From positions 1 through 64,000 of the forward strand of contig JACTTZ010000009.1 of NCBI GenBank assembly GCA_015660915.1: DNA of 64,000 nucleotides. Direction: 5' to 3'. The translations under genes and the position numbers were made by a program. Below are positions 38,835-47,648 of the stretch, in pieces. Each line of letters opens with the position of its first letter. Positions within the stretch are counted from its first letter, which is position 1. This stretch comes from Methanomicrobia archaeon (GTDB lineage Archaea; Halobacteriota; Bog-38; Methanoflorentales; Methanoflorentaceae). The notes below the pieces were generated by a model. That model saw nothing but the letters and a program-made list of their open reading frames with translations, was not told where the DNA came from and made no database searches.

Positions 38835-39788
38835 TCAGGGCATGGTATAGTCTTTCACTTTAAACTCTTTTCTTCCCGTGTAGATGTCCAGTGCTTCTTG
38901 TACGCCTGCCCCATTCACCACGATGGCTGAAATTGCATTGCACATTTGAATGGCTTCTTTGAGCCGCTTCTGGTGGATGTTCCTGCCTGTCGCATTGCCA
39001 CCGGCGCCGCTAACGAACACCTGCTCCCAAAGGCGCTCGAGAAAGAGCTTTACGTCGACGCTTGAGCCCCCGGCGCACAGTACTTTGCATCGGCCCGCGG
39101 CCTGCACGGCCTCCTTGAAGGCCTCTTTGGAATCAACACCTTCTTGCTTTGGATAGTTTACTTTCACAAAATCAGCGCCGAGGGCGCCGCCCAACCCGGC
39201 AGCTCCGGCAATGAGATGCGGGTCGTGCTCATCTTTCACGGCAGCGCCTCGCGGATAGATCCAAACAATCGCGATCATGCCACGCTTGTGGGCGCCGTAG
39301 ATAATCTGGGCCGCCTCTCGCAACATGTGTGCTTCGTGTTCGCTTCCCGCGTAAATCGTGTACCCGACGGCAGGAATGCTCAAGGCCGAATGCTGCCGAA
39401 ACTCATCGACTTGGGCCAAGGTATAAAGGGCGCTGCTCAAAGGCTCTGCTTGTTCTGTCTTTACGAGGTTCGTCTTAGAATTAAGCTTAACAAGGTAGTT
39501 AACGCGCGGATAATCCTCACCGTAGCGAGCGAGCAAGCCCATTTGGGTCGCAAAACACCCGATTTCAGCGCCGCTCGCGATGCGAAATAGGTGTTCAGGA
39601 TCGTTGTCGTCAGGCGAGATACCAGCGCCAAAAAAGTCGTCATTTAGGTGTTCTATCTTCTGATCCCCCGCAAATAGCATCAGACGGCCGCTTCCTCTGG
39701 TTATGTTGAACAGATTTTTTACGTATTGTGTTCGCATCTCTTCGGGAACGTCTAACGGAGCTCTTATTGTGGTCGATGAAAAACCCAT
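38835..39788 (-). CDS. class I fructose-bisphosphate aldolase, archaeal DeoC/LacD-like
   Basis: 317 residues. FAGDQKIEHLNDDFFG, IVWIYPRGAAVKDEHDPHLIAGAAGLGGALGADFVKVNYP (with the Schiff-base Lys in DFVKVNYP) and CAGGSSVDVKLFLE outline the archaeal-type aldolase barrel. It cleaves or forms fructose 1,6-bisphosphate in glycolysis/gluconeogenesis. AGGAGG lies 5-10 bases before the start. The PfkB-type kinase follows on the same strand. Confidence 0.88.
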   Translation of the reverse strand: MGFSSTTIRAPLDVPEEMRTQYVKNLFNITRGSGRLMLFAGDQKIEHLNDDFFGAGISPDDNDPEHLFRIASGAEIGCFATQMGLLARYGEDYPRVNYLVKLNSKTNLVKTEQAEPLSSALYTLAQVDEFRQHSALSIPAVGYTIYAGSEHEAHMLREAAQIIYGAHKRGMIAIVWIYPRGAAVKDEHDPHLIAGAAGLGGALGADFVKVNYPKQEGVDSKEAFKEAVQAAGRCKVLCAGGSSVDVKLFLERLWEQVFVSGAGGNATGRNIHQKRLKEAIQMCNAISAIVVNGAGVQEALDIYTGRKEFKVKDYTMP

Positions 39789-40063
39789 GTCATACCTCCT
39801 ATCTGCGAATTTCTTCCTTTTCCATTAACAGGCGCCCTAACATATTGCATTGTCGCCATCGTAGCGCGGATCTTGCTCCTTCTGGAGTGACATCGTGCAT
39901 CTGAGTCGATGCAACGGGAACGAACACCGTTAAACTCCGAGGCGGAGCATTTGTTAAAAACGTCCTGTAACGGCGGTGTGAGAACCGACCATGTGATGCG
40001 ATAAGGGCGTAATCACCCCCGTGAACAAACAACGGCTTGAAGTAAGCGCTATGCAAAGATTTA

Positions 40064-40729
40064 CTATTTCAAATAGCGCCGGTCGCCCTCTTCCATGTAG
40101 CAGACACGATTGCCAATGTTTACCGCGTGATCGGCGATACGCTCAAGGTATCGAATGATGTAGAGTAAGCTGGCCACGTCAGAAACGGTCTCCGTTGAGC
40201 ATTTGCCTTGAGCGAGCGCGTTTACCATATTTTCAACGATGTTTTTGTACAAGAAATCAATTCTGTCGTCACGCGCTTCAAAGCTGCGTGCCTTTTGAAT
40301 GTCGCCTCCGGCGTACGTTTCGATGCTATCAGCTACCATCGACTTCACATCAGCGACAAGCTCGTCGAATTTCGTTGCGGAAACGGGTATGCGGATGGGC
40401 TTTCCCATAGCGACGACCTCTTCGGCAATGTCGACCACGAAATCACCAATGCGCTCCAAATCAGTTATCATCTTTAACGAGGTGGCAATCACTCGCAGGT
40501 CTTTTGCCATAGGTTGTTCGAGTGCAAGAAGCGTCATGCACTGCGACTCGATCTTTCGATCGAACTTGTCTATCTCATCGTCGTTAGCGATTACACGCTC
40601 AGCAAGCGCAGTATCACTCGTCTCAAGCGCGGTCAGCACATCCTCCACTGATCGCCTGGTAAGAACACCCATATCTACGACGTTTTGCCGCAACTCTTTC
40701 AACTTCCTAACGTAACGATTCCTAGCCAT
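40064..40729 (-). CDS. phoU: PhoU phosphate-signalling protein
   Basis: 221 residues, two three-helix PhoU repeats with the metal-binding pattern (ERIGDFVVDIAEEVV in the first, YLERIADHAVNIGNRVCY in the second). PhoU links the Pst transporter to phosphate control. It starts 10 bases after pstB, with GGAAGG before the ATG. A second PhoU-type regulator heads the operon, so the transporter genes are bracketed by PhoU domains. Confidence 0.95.
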   Translation of the reverse strand: MARNRYVRKLKELRQNVVDMGVLTRRSVEDVLTALETSDTALAERVIANDDEIDKFDRKIESQCMTLLALEQPMAKDLRVIATSLKMITDLERIGDFVVDIAEEVVAMGKPIRIPVSATKFDELVADVKSMVADSIETYAGGDIQKARSFEARDDRIDFLYKNIVENMVNALAQGKCSTETVSDVASLLYIIRYLERIADHAVNIGNRVCYMEEGDRRYLK

Positions 40730-40740
40730 ACCTTCCTTCT

Positions 40741-41502
40741 TTATCCGAACTTGCCGGTCACGTAGTCTTCTGTCCTCTTATCTCGCGGTCGTTCAAATAA
40801 GTCTATCGTCGAGGCGAATTCTACGAGCTCGCCTAGGTAGAAAAACGCAGTATTTGATGAGACGCGCGCTGCTTGCTGCATGTTATGCGTGACAATGACA
40901 ATCGTATAGTCTTTTTTGAGTTCGTATATCAGATCCTCGATCTTTGACGTCGCAATCGGATCGAGCGCCGAAGCGGGCTCATCCATGAGGAGAACCTCAG
41001 GTTCGACGGCGAGGAGCCTTGCGATGCAGAGCCGCTGCTGCTGACCGCCTGACAGCCTCAGCGCGGATTCGTTCAATCGATCCTTAACTTCTTCCCAGAG
41101 AGCCGCTGCTTTTAGACTTCGTTCCACAACTTCGTTCAGGTTCGCCTTTTTTCGAACCCCGTGCACCCTCGGGCCGTACGCAACGTTATCGAAGATCGAC
41201 TTCGGAAAAGGGTTAGGCTTCTGAAAGACCATTCCGATCTGCTTACGCAGCTCAACGACGTCTGTATCCGAATCGAGTATGTTCCTCCCCTGATATACCA
41301 CCTCGCCCGTAATTTTGACGTTATCCACGAGGTCGTTCATTCTGTCAAGCGTTTTAATAAAAGTCGATTTTCCGCACCCAGATGGGCCAATAAGCGCTGT
41401 CACCTTGTTCTTTGGAATGTCGATACTAATCTTCTTAAGGGCTTGGAATTTACCGAACCAGAGGTCCAAGTCCTTCACGCTGATTTCGATAGCGTTATTC
41501 AT
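40741..41502 (-). CDS. pstB: phosphate ABC transporter ATP-binding protein
   Basis: 253 residues. Walker [20 protein letters not shown], signature [16 protein letters not shown], Walker [14 protein letters not shown] and the H-loop [12 protein letters not shown] are complete, and the sequence is PstB-specific ([31 protein letters not shown]). It powers phosphate import with PstC and PstA. Confidence 0.97.
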   Translation of the reverse strand: MNNAIEISVKDLDLWFGKFQALKKISIDIPKNKVTALIGPSGCGKSTFIKTLDRMNDLVDNVKITGEVVYQGRNILDSDTDVVELRKQIGMVFQKPNPFPKSIFDNVAYGPRVHGVRKKANLNEVVERSLKAAALWEEVKDRLNESALRLSGGQQQRLCIARLLAVEPEVLLMDEPASALDPIATSKIEDLIYELKKDYTIVIVTHNMQQAARVSSNTAFFYLGELVEFASTIDLFERPRDKRTEDYVTGKFG

Positions 41503-41508
41503 CGGCCC

Positions 41509-42357
41509 CTACAGCCCCTTGAGCTTCTTAGTATAGCTGTTCATTAGCCAGTCAGTAACAAATGTAATCGCCAGGATCGCAATAATCAGCACAGCGGCGG
41601 TACCATAAGCTGTTGTGGTGTCGTTATACTCAGTAAGTATATTATAAAGATACAATGTCATTGGGCACGCAGGATCGCGCAGGCTGTGGATCACACCCAG
41701 GGCACCTCCTGCAGTAAGCAAGATGGCCGCAGTCTCGCCGATAGCACGCCCCATGCCGAGAATGAGTCCAGTGACGATTCCTGGGAGCGCTGTCGGCAAG
41801 ACCACGGTAGTAATCGACTGCCATTTCGTCGCACCTAAGCCCAAGCTGCCTTCCCGCAACTCTCCAGGGACTGCTTTCAACGCCTCTTCAGAAATTCTGA
41901 GCGATATGGGAAGCACCATGAACGCTAGTGTCAGCCCCCCTGATAGTACAGACCATCCTCCAGTGTAAGGCAGCAAATAGATGACAAAAAAGAGGAACCC
42001 AAAGAGGCCGATAATGATAGACGGTATGCCTGCCAATATTTCTGCTGCCTGGCGAATTACTTTTCTAAGAAGGTTCTCTCGTGTGTATTCGTTTAAGTAG
42101 ATCGCGCCACCGACGCTCAGCGGCGCAGCTACAAGCAAGGCTACTCCTGTGACCGCGACCGTCGCCAATATCGTCGAATAGATTCCGGTCCCTGCCTGCC
42201 CCCTTACTCCAGGATTTGTTGTTAAGAAATGCCAGCTTATGAGCGGAAGTCCCTTTGAGAGTATATAGGCCAATATGACGATGAGGATGACGAGGGTCGC
42301 AATACCCGCCCCCCAGAGCAATCCCATGGGCACCATCTCGCTCCGCTTGGCGGCCAT
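41509..42357 (-). CDS. pstA: phosphate ABC transporter permease PstA
   Basis: 282 residues, six TM helices. The EAA-type loop SEEALKAVPGELREGSLGLGATKWQSITTVVLPTALPGI is PstA-typical, as is the opening GLPLISWHFLTTNPG. Its ATG overlaps the stop codon of pstC (TAATG), showing translational coupling. Confidence 0.95.
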   Translation of the reverse strand: MAAKRSEMVPMGLLWGAGIATLVILIVILAYILSKGLPLISWHFLTTNPGVRGQAGTGIYSTILATVAVTGVALLVAAPLSVGGAIYLNEYTRENLLRKVIRQAAEILAGIPSIIIGLFGFLFFVIYLLPYTGGWSVLSGGLTLAFMVLPISLRISEEALKAVPGELREGSLGLGATKWQSITTVVLPTALPGIVTGLILGMGRAIGETAAILLTAGGALGVIHSLRDPACPMTLYLYNILTEYNDTTTAYGTAAVLIIAILAITFVTDWLMNSYTKKLKGL

Positions 42358-43259
42358 TAAAAAGTCACTCGCCTCCTGCTCGCAAGGTTCGCGAGCCCTG
42401 TAAGAATCATAATGAATACAAAAAGTACGACGCCCATGGCAAAGAGTGCCTGCTGGTGTGCTCCTGTCGCATAACCCATCTCGAGCGCTATTGTCGCGGT
42501 AAGCGTGCTGACCGGAGCGAATATAGAATCGGGAATGGTTACAGAGTTTCCAGCCACCAGCAATACCGCCATCGTCTCGCCTATAGCGCGCCCCATGCCG
42601 AGTATGACGCTGGTCACGATGCCCGAGCTCGCTGCAGGGATCAAGACGCTCCTAATTGTTTGCCAGCTTGTAGCCCCCATCGCGAGACTCCCCTCTTTGT
42701 ATTCACGAGGAACAGCGCGCATAGAATCAGTAGATATGCTGATGATGGTAGGTAGTATCATCACGGAGAGAATGATCCAACAGGCAAGAACGCTCGTCCC
42801 AAATCCGCCGAATTGCCCCCGTATCCACGGCACAACGACAAGAAGGGCAAAGAACCCGTAAACGACTGACGGGACACCGGCCAAGGCACTTACGGAGGGG
42901 ACCAGCACGCGCCGGACCGCAGGGGGTGCAATTTCAGCTAAGAACACAGCGCACGCGATCCCGAGCGGCGCTCCAATCGCGACGGCGCCCAACGTTACGA
43001 TCAGCGAGCCCAGAATAATGGGGAATATTCCCCACGCGCCAGCGGCGAAGCTATCAGTAGGCAACCAAACGCTCCCTGTCAAAAAGCTTGAACCCGCTTC
43101 AGCCAGGAAAGGCACTCCTTGGCTAAAGACGAACACGATAATCAAGAAAATCGCAAAGATTGCAGAGATCGCGCACAGCAGCAGGATTATCTGTACGAGA
43201 CGCTCGCCTATGCCCCTCGCTCTTGATCTCCGAAGAGAGCGCTCCGCTATGTCGGACGT
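42357..43259 (-). CDS. pstC: phosphate ABC transporter permease PstC, start codon unclear
   Basis: The conserved part has the expected TM helices and the loop STDSMRAVPREYKEGSLAMGATSWQTIRSVLIPAASSGI. In frame, the first standard start is TTG 43145, which would cut into the first TM helix. Upstream the frame stays open and reads SDIAERSLRRSRARGIGERLVQIILLLCA, a normal basic N-terminus plus first helix. It begins at an ACG (43259-43257) placed nine bases after a strong GGAG site. So the true start is probably this codon, used as ACG or misread from ATG. From there the protein has 300 residues, normal for PstC. Confidence 0.88.
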   Translation of the reverse strand, partial: TSDIAERSLRRSRARGIGERLVQIILLLCAISAIFAIFLIIVFVFSQGVPFLAEAGSSFLTGSVWLPTDSFAAGAWGIFPIILGSLIVTLGAVAIGAPLGIACAVFLAEIAPPAVRRVLVPSVSALAGVPSVVYGFFALLVVVPWIRGQFGGFGTSVLACWIILSVMILPTIISISTDSMRAVPREYKEGSLAMGATSWQTIRSVLIPAASSGIVTSVILGMGRAIGETMAVLLVAGNSVTIPDSIFAPVSTLTATIALEMGYATGAHQQALFAMGVVLFVFIMILTGLANLASRRRVTF

Positions 43260-43307
43260 GGCCTATCACTCCTTTGTAAAAAAAAGGGGGAGGGGATATT
43301 TAGTCGT

Positions 43308-44213
43308 TTATGTTGTTGCAGCGGTTGTCGTTGCTGTCGTTGCTGTCGTTGTTGTTAGTGTCGGCGACACGTAACCTGGCACGTCGTTGAGTGATACTTC
43401 GCCTTGGGCCTTCAATATCGCTTGTCCTGCAGGGCTAAGCGTGTAGTTTATGAAGCTCGCCGCAAGTCCCGTCGGGGCCCCATTCGTAACGAAGAGGAGA
43501 TACCGCTGAATAACGTAGCTTCCGTCTGCTATGTTGGCATAACTCGGAGCTATGTTATTGATATTAAGTGCCTTGACTGTGTGGTCGACTTCATTAACAG
43601 CGACGTAACCGATTGCGTTCGCATCCCCGGCGACATATGATTTGACCGCTCCGCTGGAGGATTGTTGGATCCCGCTAGTACTGAAGTTACCGCCTTTGAG
43701 CACAATTTTTTGCACCCCATCTCGCGTACCGGATCCCTGTTCCCTATTGACGACATTGATCTTCGCGTTGTTTCCACCGACTTGGTTCCAGTTGGTTATG
43801 TTACCTGTATAGATGTCACGCACCTGGTTTAGGGTAAGGTTCGCCACATTATTGCTCGGATTAACGATGATGGCGATCGCGTCAACGCAAATTGGTTGAG
43901 GTTTGAGATTCGGATACTGCGCCAGCTGACTAGCTGTGAGATTGGCTGAAGCGTCACCGATCTGCGCAGTGCCTGTACCGACGGCCGTAATGCCCGCCGC
44001 CGTTCCACCGCCTGCAACGTTTACCGTTATACCTGAGTTGTTTGCCATGTAGGCCTGCGCCAGTGCTTGCGCATCTGGCTGCACTGATGTCGAACCTGCA
44101 AGGTTCAATGTACTGCCGGTAGTCGAGTTGTTCGTGCTGGAAGTGCATCCTGCCCCGAACACCGCCACTGCGACGAGCAATGATACTAACACAATTGGCA
44201 AAATCTTTTTCAT
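43308..44213 (-). CDS. pstS: phosphate-binding lipoprotein PstS
   Basis: 301 residues. A signal peptide with lipobox FGAGC (C23) is followed by a Ser/Thr/Asn linker and the phosphate-binding domain: LAGSTSVQPDAQALA, VAGGGTAAGITAV, and NREQGSGTRDGVQK, where Ser/Thr/Arg bind phosphate. The C-terminus ends in an unusual low-complexity Thr/Ala tail encoded by a trinucleotide-rich stretch at 43308-43370, likely an exposed linker of little function. First transporter gene of the pst operon. Confidence 0.95.
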   Translation of the reverse strand: MKKILPIVLVSLLVAVAVFGAGCTSSTNNSTTGSTLNLAGSTSVQPDAQALAQAYMANNSGITVNVAGGGTAAGITAVGTGTAQIGDASANLTASQLAQYPNLKPQPICVDAIAIIVNPSNNVANLTLNQVRDIYTGNITNWNQVGGNNAKINVVNREQGSGTRDGVQKIVLKGGNFSTSGIQQSSSGAVKSYVAGDANAIGYVAVNEVDHTVKALNINNIAPSYANIADGSYVIQRYLLFVTNGAPTGLAASFINYTLSPAGQAILKAQGEVSLNDVPGYVSPTLTTTTATTATTTAATT

Positions 44214-44238
44214 GGGTTCACCAGTCTCCCTGGAGTGA

Positions 44239-44273
44239 ATATAGATTATATGAGTATCTTATATAGACTATAT
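44239..44273. promoter_or_regulatory. paired palindromic sites upstream of pstS
   Basis: ATATAGATTATAT (44239-44251) and ATATAGACTATAT (44261-44273) lie 22 bases apart start-to-start, two helical turns, upstream of pstS. The second is a perfect 6-1-6 palindrome and the first differs by one base. The position and pairing suggest an operator for phosphate control, with the AbrB-PhoU regulator encoded next door as a candidate binder (inference). One copy may also serve as the TATA box. Confidence 0.5.
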
Positions 44274-44315
44274 AGATCAAGTAGCAGCCCTATACATAAC
44301 GGGAAGGCGAGAGGC

Positions 44316-45314
44316 TTACTGGTTTGATTTGACGACCGCGAGATTGATTGCAACCTCAGCTATGTTTATGCTATAATCTGCCACTCGGTCAATACTGTTA
44401 GTGACGCAATATAGCGGCAGCGCGACGTGCGCATCAAGATCTAACACCTTTTCTTCAACACTTTTAAGCACCGAAAGCTGCCTACTTTTAGTCCCAATGG
44501 CTTTTTCGGCAAGCTTTGCGTCAAGCTTTGAAAGGGCGTCCATCGCAAGCTGCATGATGTCATTTGAAAGAGTACTTGCTTCACTGATGCTGTCGAGAAT
44601 CTCATTGGGCACAGATCCTCCGGCGAGCGTCAACACGCAGCGCGCTATCTTCGTCGCGTGGTCCGCAATCCGCTCAAGCGAAACGGCGGTGAGATAGTAC
44701 TCAAGACTCTCGTTCGCGCCTATGTCGGAAGCTTCCGCGAACGGAGTCTTCATCATCGCCTGCAAGCGTTTGAGCACGAGCAAGTAGTGCCGGTCGACAT
44801 CACGATCTCTCAATATGACGTCATTGGCAAGATCGATGTCATTTTTCAGCAGGGATTTTGTTGCATCGGCGTGCATCGACTCAATAATGAGATGCATTCG
44901 CCGAATGGATTTCTTCACTTGAAGCTCGTTGGGACTGAGAAAATCTTGTATCACGACTGAATTTGCAGTCTCTTCAACGAGTTCCATACCGATGAGGCGA
45001 TACGACATGTCACGTATGGTCTTTCGCTGATCGGACCGGATCTTCTGTGCGCGCAGCTCGAACGTTTTGTAGCCCGCGATGTAAATAGCAATCATCTGCC
45101 GCGCTAGCGCATCATCAAAAAGATCGTCAATGCTGACAATCCCACGCTCCTGCGGCTTCACCTGCTCTCTAGGCGTGATGCGCAGCGAGCCGTCAGGTAA
45201 CGCTGATAATCCCACTTGAGACTTCTCCTTCAAACCGAGATGTGTGGCCCACGCCTTAGGCAGGGAAACGGTGTAGCTTGATTTGCCGGTCAGTTGAATC
45301 TTCCGAATCTCCAT
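44316..45314 (-). CDS. AbrB-PhoU fusion phosphate-uptake regulator
   Basis: 332 residues from ATG 45314. The N-terminus MEIRKIQLTGKSSYTVSLPKAW is an AbrB/SpoVT DNA-binding swapped hairpin, and two PhoU repeats follow (SLERIADHATKIARC, SIDRVADYSINIAEVA carry the metal-binding pattern). Such fusions are the usual archaeal regulators of pst genes. It heads the pst operon on this strand. TTATATAA (45326-45333) ends about 12 bases before the ATG, so the mRNA is probably leaderless or nearly so. Confidence 0.92.
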   Translation of the reverse strand: MEIRKIQLTGKSSYTVSLPKAWATHLGLKEKSQVGLSALPDGSLRITPREQVKPQERGIVSIDDLFDDALARQMIAIYIAGYKTFELRAQKIRSDQRKTIRDMSYRLIGMELVEETANSVVIQDFLSPNELQVKKSIRRMHLIIESMHADATKSLLKNDIDLANDVILRDRDVDRHYLLVLKRLQAMMKTPFAEASDIGANESLEYYLTAVSLERIADHATKIARCVLTLAGGSVPNEILDSISEASTLSNDIMQLAMDALSKLDAKLAEKAIGTKSRQLSVLKSVEEKVLDLDAHVALPLYCVTNSIDRVADYSINIAEVAINLAVVKSNQ

Positions 45315-45376
45315 AAAAGTCGAAGAATTATATAAAAAGTCCAAACATATATATTTGCTGCTCAAAGAATAGAGTA

Positions 45377-45507
45377 TGCCGGGGGCGGGACTTGAACCCG
45401 CGCTCTTCAGATATCTCAGGTGTCGTGTCGGAATACCCTATGAGTCTGACACCTTAGCCATCTAGATCGTTGCCTGCGTGTGCAACAACTAACTAGGCCA
45501 CCCCGGC
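45377..45507 (-). tRNA. elongator tRNA-Met (CAT) with two introns
   Basis: The 131-base gene folds into a 74-nt tRNA once two inserts are removed: acceptor GCCGGGG/CCCCGGC with A73, D arm GCCT-AGTTGGCTA-AGGT, anticodon arm TCAGA-CTCATAA-TCTGA (anticodon CAT), 5-nt variable loop, T arm GCGGG-TTCAAGT-CCCGC. CCA is not encoded. Insert 1 (45490-45460, 31 nt) lies in the D loop; insert 2 (45438-45413, 26 nt) is at the usual position after base 37. Both ends of both inserts form 3-nt bulges around a 4-bp helix (CTAG/CTAG and CTCA/TGAG). Upstream, TTTTATAG (45573-45580 on the + strand complement) is the likely TATA box. tRNA-Ile2 shares the CAT anticodon, but G1-C72 and the arms fit tRNA-Met. Confidence 0.9.
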
Positions 45508-45585
45508 CGCCGCGAGGTGCTGTAACAGGCTACAGCAACCCCTTCAGACACTCCCGCTATTACGAGCGCCCTATAAAAGGCTTTT

Positions 45586-45594
45586 GACGTGAGT
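45586..45594. repeat. left 9-bp target-site duplication of the transposon
   Basis: GACGTGAGT directly flanks the left terminal inverted repeat and recurs at 49135-49143 outside the right end. Nine bases is the usual duplication for the IS903 group of IS5. Confidence 0.9.
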
Positions 45595-45693
45595 GGCTTT
45601 GTTGCATAACTCACTATTCCTGCTTACTTTTGCAACAGACTGCAGACTTTTGCAACATTTTCTTAATCTTTCAAATTTTCAGGAGGTGACAAA

Positions 45694-45927
45694 ATGAAAG
45701 AAGCAAAAAACAAAAGGCTTTTCTTGACTAGCATACCTATATATTTACACCTCAACGGCAGGGAGGGACATTCAATGCCTCAATTAGTAGCAACAAATGG
45801 TGAGTATCAAGAAATAGATGTTAAACCCATAACAAAGCCCGTATATGTATCTCTTCAAGAAGAAGGAAAAACAGAACCTCGCAAATCGTTAACAGGAGGA
45901 GAGTACAGACAAGTTAAAAGTATCTGA
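45694..45927 (+). CDS. small transposon passenger protein
   Basis: 77 residues from ATG 45694, preceded by AGGAGGTGA, a near-perfect SD. A second start at ATG 45775 (50 residues, MPQLVATNGEYQ) also has an SD (GGGAGGGA). The C-terminal part repeats short GEY-Q units (GEYQEIDVKP, GEYRQVKS). No family recognised. It precedes the next passenger gene by 26 bases. Confidence 0.55.
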   Translation: MKEAKNKRLFLTSIPIYLHLNGREGHSMPQLVATNGEYQEIDVKPITKPVYVSLQEEGKTEPRKSLTGGEYRQVKSI

Positions 45928-45953
45928 ATACCGCACAACCTGAGGCCCTTCTA

Positions 45954-46409
45954 ATGGATGAGAATGATATCGAAGAGATGCTCAAAGATTATGATTACAT
46001 AAGTTTTGAGCAGATAGGTAGTGAAAATTGGAGCGTGTATCACCTTAAAGACAGCGCAATCATAAAACTAAAAGCAGTGCCGTTAAAACTTTTAAAACGG
46101 GGTAACAATATTATTTTAAGTCCCATGCTCGTTCAAACTGCATTTGTTCCACGAGGTCATAGGGGAACCCCTTCTGAAACACCGTTCCCTACAACCCCGG
46201 AGGGTTGGGAGGACGAGCTGACTCAGATAAACATAGGTTTTGACATCATAAATGAGCCCTGGAATGAATATCGGATTGACAGCGGAGGCACGTTCTCCTT
46301 AAAAGCTGTTGCAATAGAGTTTGCAAGCACAAAACTATATGACCCTCAACGGGAGCCCGTGTATATAATAAACTCCCAAATTCTGACAAAGAAATCTCCA
46401 ATGATTTAA
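45954..46409 (+). CDS. transposon passenger protein of unknown function
   Basis: 151 residues, acidic N-terminus (MDENDIEEMLKDYDYISFEQIGSENWSVYHLKDSAIIKLKAV), a beta-rich middle and a FASTKLYDPQREPVYI end. It looks globular and soluble. It converges on the transposase. I recognise no family; the pattern of a small gene pair inside a transposon would be compatible with a toxin-antitoxin or anti-defence role, but nothing in sequence shows it. Confidence 0.55.
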   Translation: MDENDIEEMLKDYDYISFEQIGSENWSVYHLKDSAIIKLKAVPLKLLKRGNNIILSPMLVQTAFVPRGHRGTPSETPFPTTPEGWEDELTQINIGFDIINEPWNEYRIDSGGTFSLKAVAIEFASTKLYDPQREPVYIINSQILTKKSPMI

Positions 46410-46418
46410 TAATTAGAA

Positions 46419-47642
46419 CTAATATTCGTCAAAAAACTCTGGCTCAATCCCCAACTCAAACATCTCCTGAATGACCACGCATATGTTGTGGCACAATACC
46501 TTTAGCAACACTTCATTCACCTGAGCCGCTTCCATCTTACTCCTGACCGAATCCCCGAACTTGCTCTTTATCATGTGGAACGTCGTTTCGGCGTTGCTCC
46601 GCTTGTGGTAGTGCTCTAGAAATTCCGCATTTTTGTATTCGAAGTAATGGTACATCTTCTTCCACGTCGGAGCGTTCTTTGCTCTTCCCGTTGTTCCTTT
46701 TCTAAAGGGAATGTAAGGCACAGCTCCTATCTCGTTTATCAGCTCCAAATTAGCTCTTGAAGAGTACGCCTTATCCCCCGAAACTTCTTTGACCGTAAAA
46801 TTCTGCGCCGTCTGCATTACGAGCTCCGGCAGAAACTTACTGTCGCGCTCATTGGTCATCGTCAGCTCAACGGCGGTGACGATGTTTGTTTTAACCCCAC
46901 AAGCTACGTGCGCTTTTACCCACGTCCTAACGTCTTTGTCTTTGCCGTATTTGTGGTCGAACCATTTGATGAACCGCGAGGTTCCAAATCCTGAGCTGTC
47001 TATCGTAAAGTCATTCTCGACTGAAGCTAAGGCGAGGCTTGTTATGGTGATAAGGTCTTTGATGATGGGCGTTAGTTCTGGACTCTCCATATACCGCGCT
47101 ACCGTTGAGTAATAAGGCACTTTGTCAATGAGGCCGCGTTCCTTTGCAACTTCCATGTCGGTAGCGAATCGCCTTAGCGAAAATGTTGAAAAGACCTTCA
47201 AGGCCGAAGAAAACACCATATCTGCCAGTGGTAACTTCGGTCGGCCAAATGTGTATTTAGGTTGTGGAATGGTGCTTGTTACGTCTCCAAGCAGTTGCAT
47301 AAACAGCTCCTTTTGGTGTATCTGAGCGTGGTCGTAAGCTTGCCAGTTTTGCGCGTAGCTTACCCTCTTCGTAACTGTCTGCGTTACTGTTCCTTCTTCG
47401 TTAATCTCTTCCGTGACGATTAACTCAACCGCGAAGATATGCTTGCACTTTATCTTCCGGTATTGGTAGTCAGGGCAAGTGCAAGACTGCGTGTTTTCAA
47501 ACTCTGAGAATTCTACGTCGTATGTGGCTCCGTTTGACTGAGAGGGCACTATCCAACCATTGCCGTTCTTGGTGATTTTGCAGGTCTTTGCTATGTTCAA
47601 CCCCCGTTCCTTTCGAGCTTCGAGCAATTCTTGAGCTAACAT
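46419..47642 (-). CDS. IS5-type DDE transposase with N-terminal SWIM zinc finger
   Basis: 407 residues. A SWIM-type zinc finger (C54-x-C56, C66-x-H68) precedes an IS4/IS5-type DDE catalytic domain: D215 in FTIDSSGFG, D290 in VSGDKAYSS, E352 within Y345-HK-R348-SNA-E352-TTFHMI-K359, an exact Y(2)R(3)E(6)K signature. It cuts and joins the element ends. The gene is intact, so the element may be active. It is divergent from the AbrB-type gene across a region of TACCTA iterons. Confidence 0.93.
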   Translation of the reverse strand: MLAQELLEARKERGLNIAKTCKITKNGNGWIVPSQSNGATYDVEFSEFENTQSCTCPDYQYRKIKCKHIFAVELIVTEEINEEGTVTQTVTKRVSYAQNWQAYDHAQIHQKELFMQLLGDVTSTIPQPKYTFGRPKLPLADMVFSSALKVFSTFSLRRFATDMEVAKERGLIDKVPYYSTVARYMESPELTPIIKDLITITSLALASVENDFTIDSSGFGTSRFIKWFDHKYGKDKDVRTWVKAHVACGVKTNIVTAVELTMTNERDSKFLPELVMQTAQNFTVKEVSGDKAYSSRANLELINEIGAVPYIPFRKGTTGRAKNAPTWKKMYHYFEYKNAEFLEHYHKRSNAETTFHMIKSKFGDSVRSKMEAAQVNEVLLKVLCHNICVVIQEMFELGIEPEFFDEY

Positions 47643-47648
47643 AATATT

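Noticed and set aside
39799-40056. 85-codon frame between the aldolase and phoU
   Set aside because: No SD, no family resemblance and Arg/His-rich shadow composition; the gap holds nothing else I can support.
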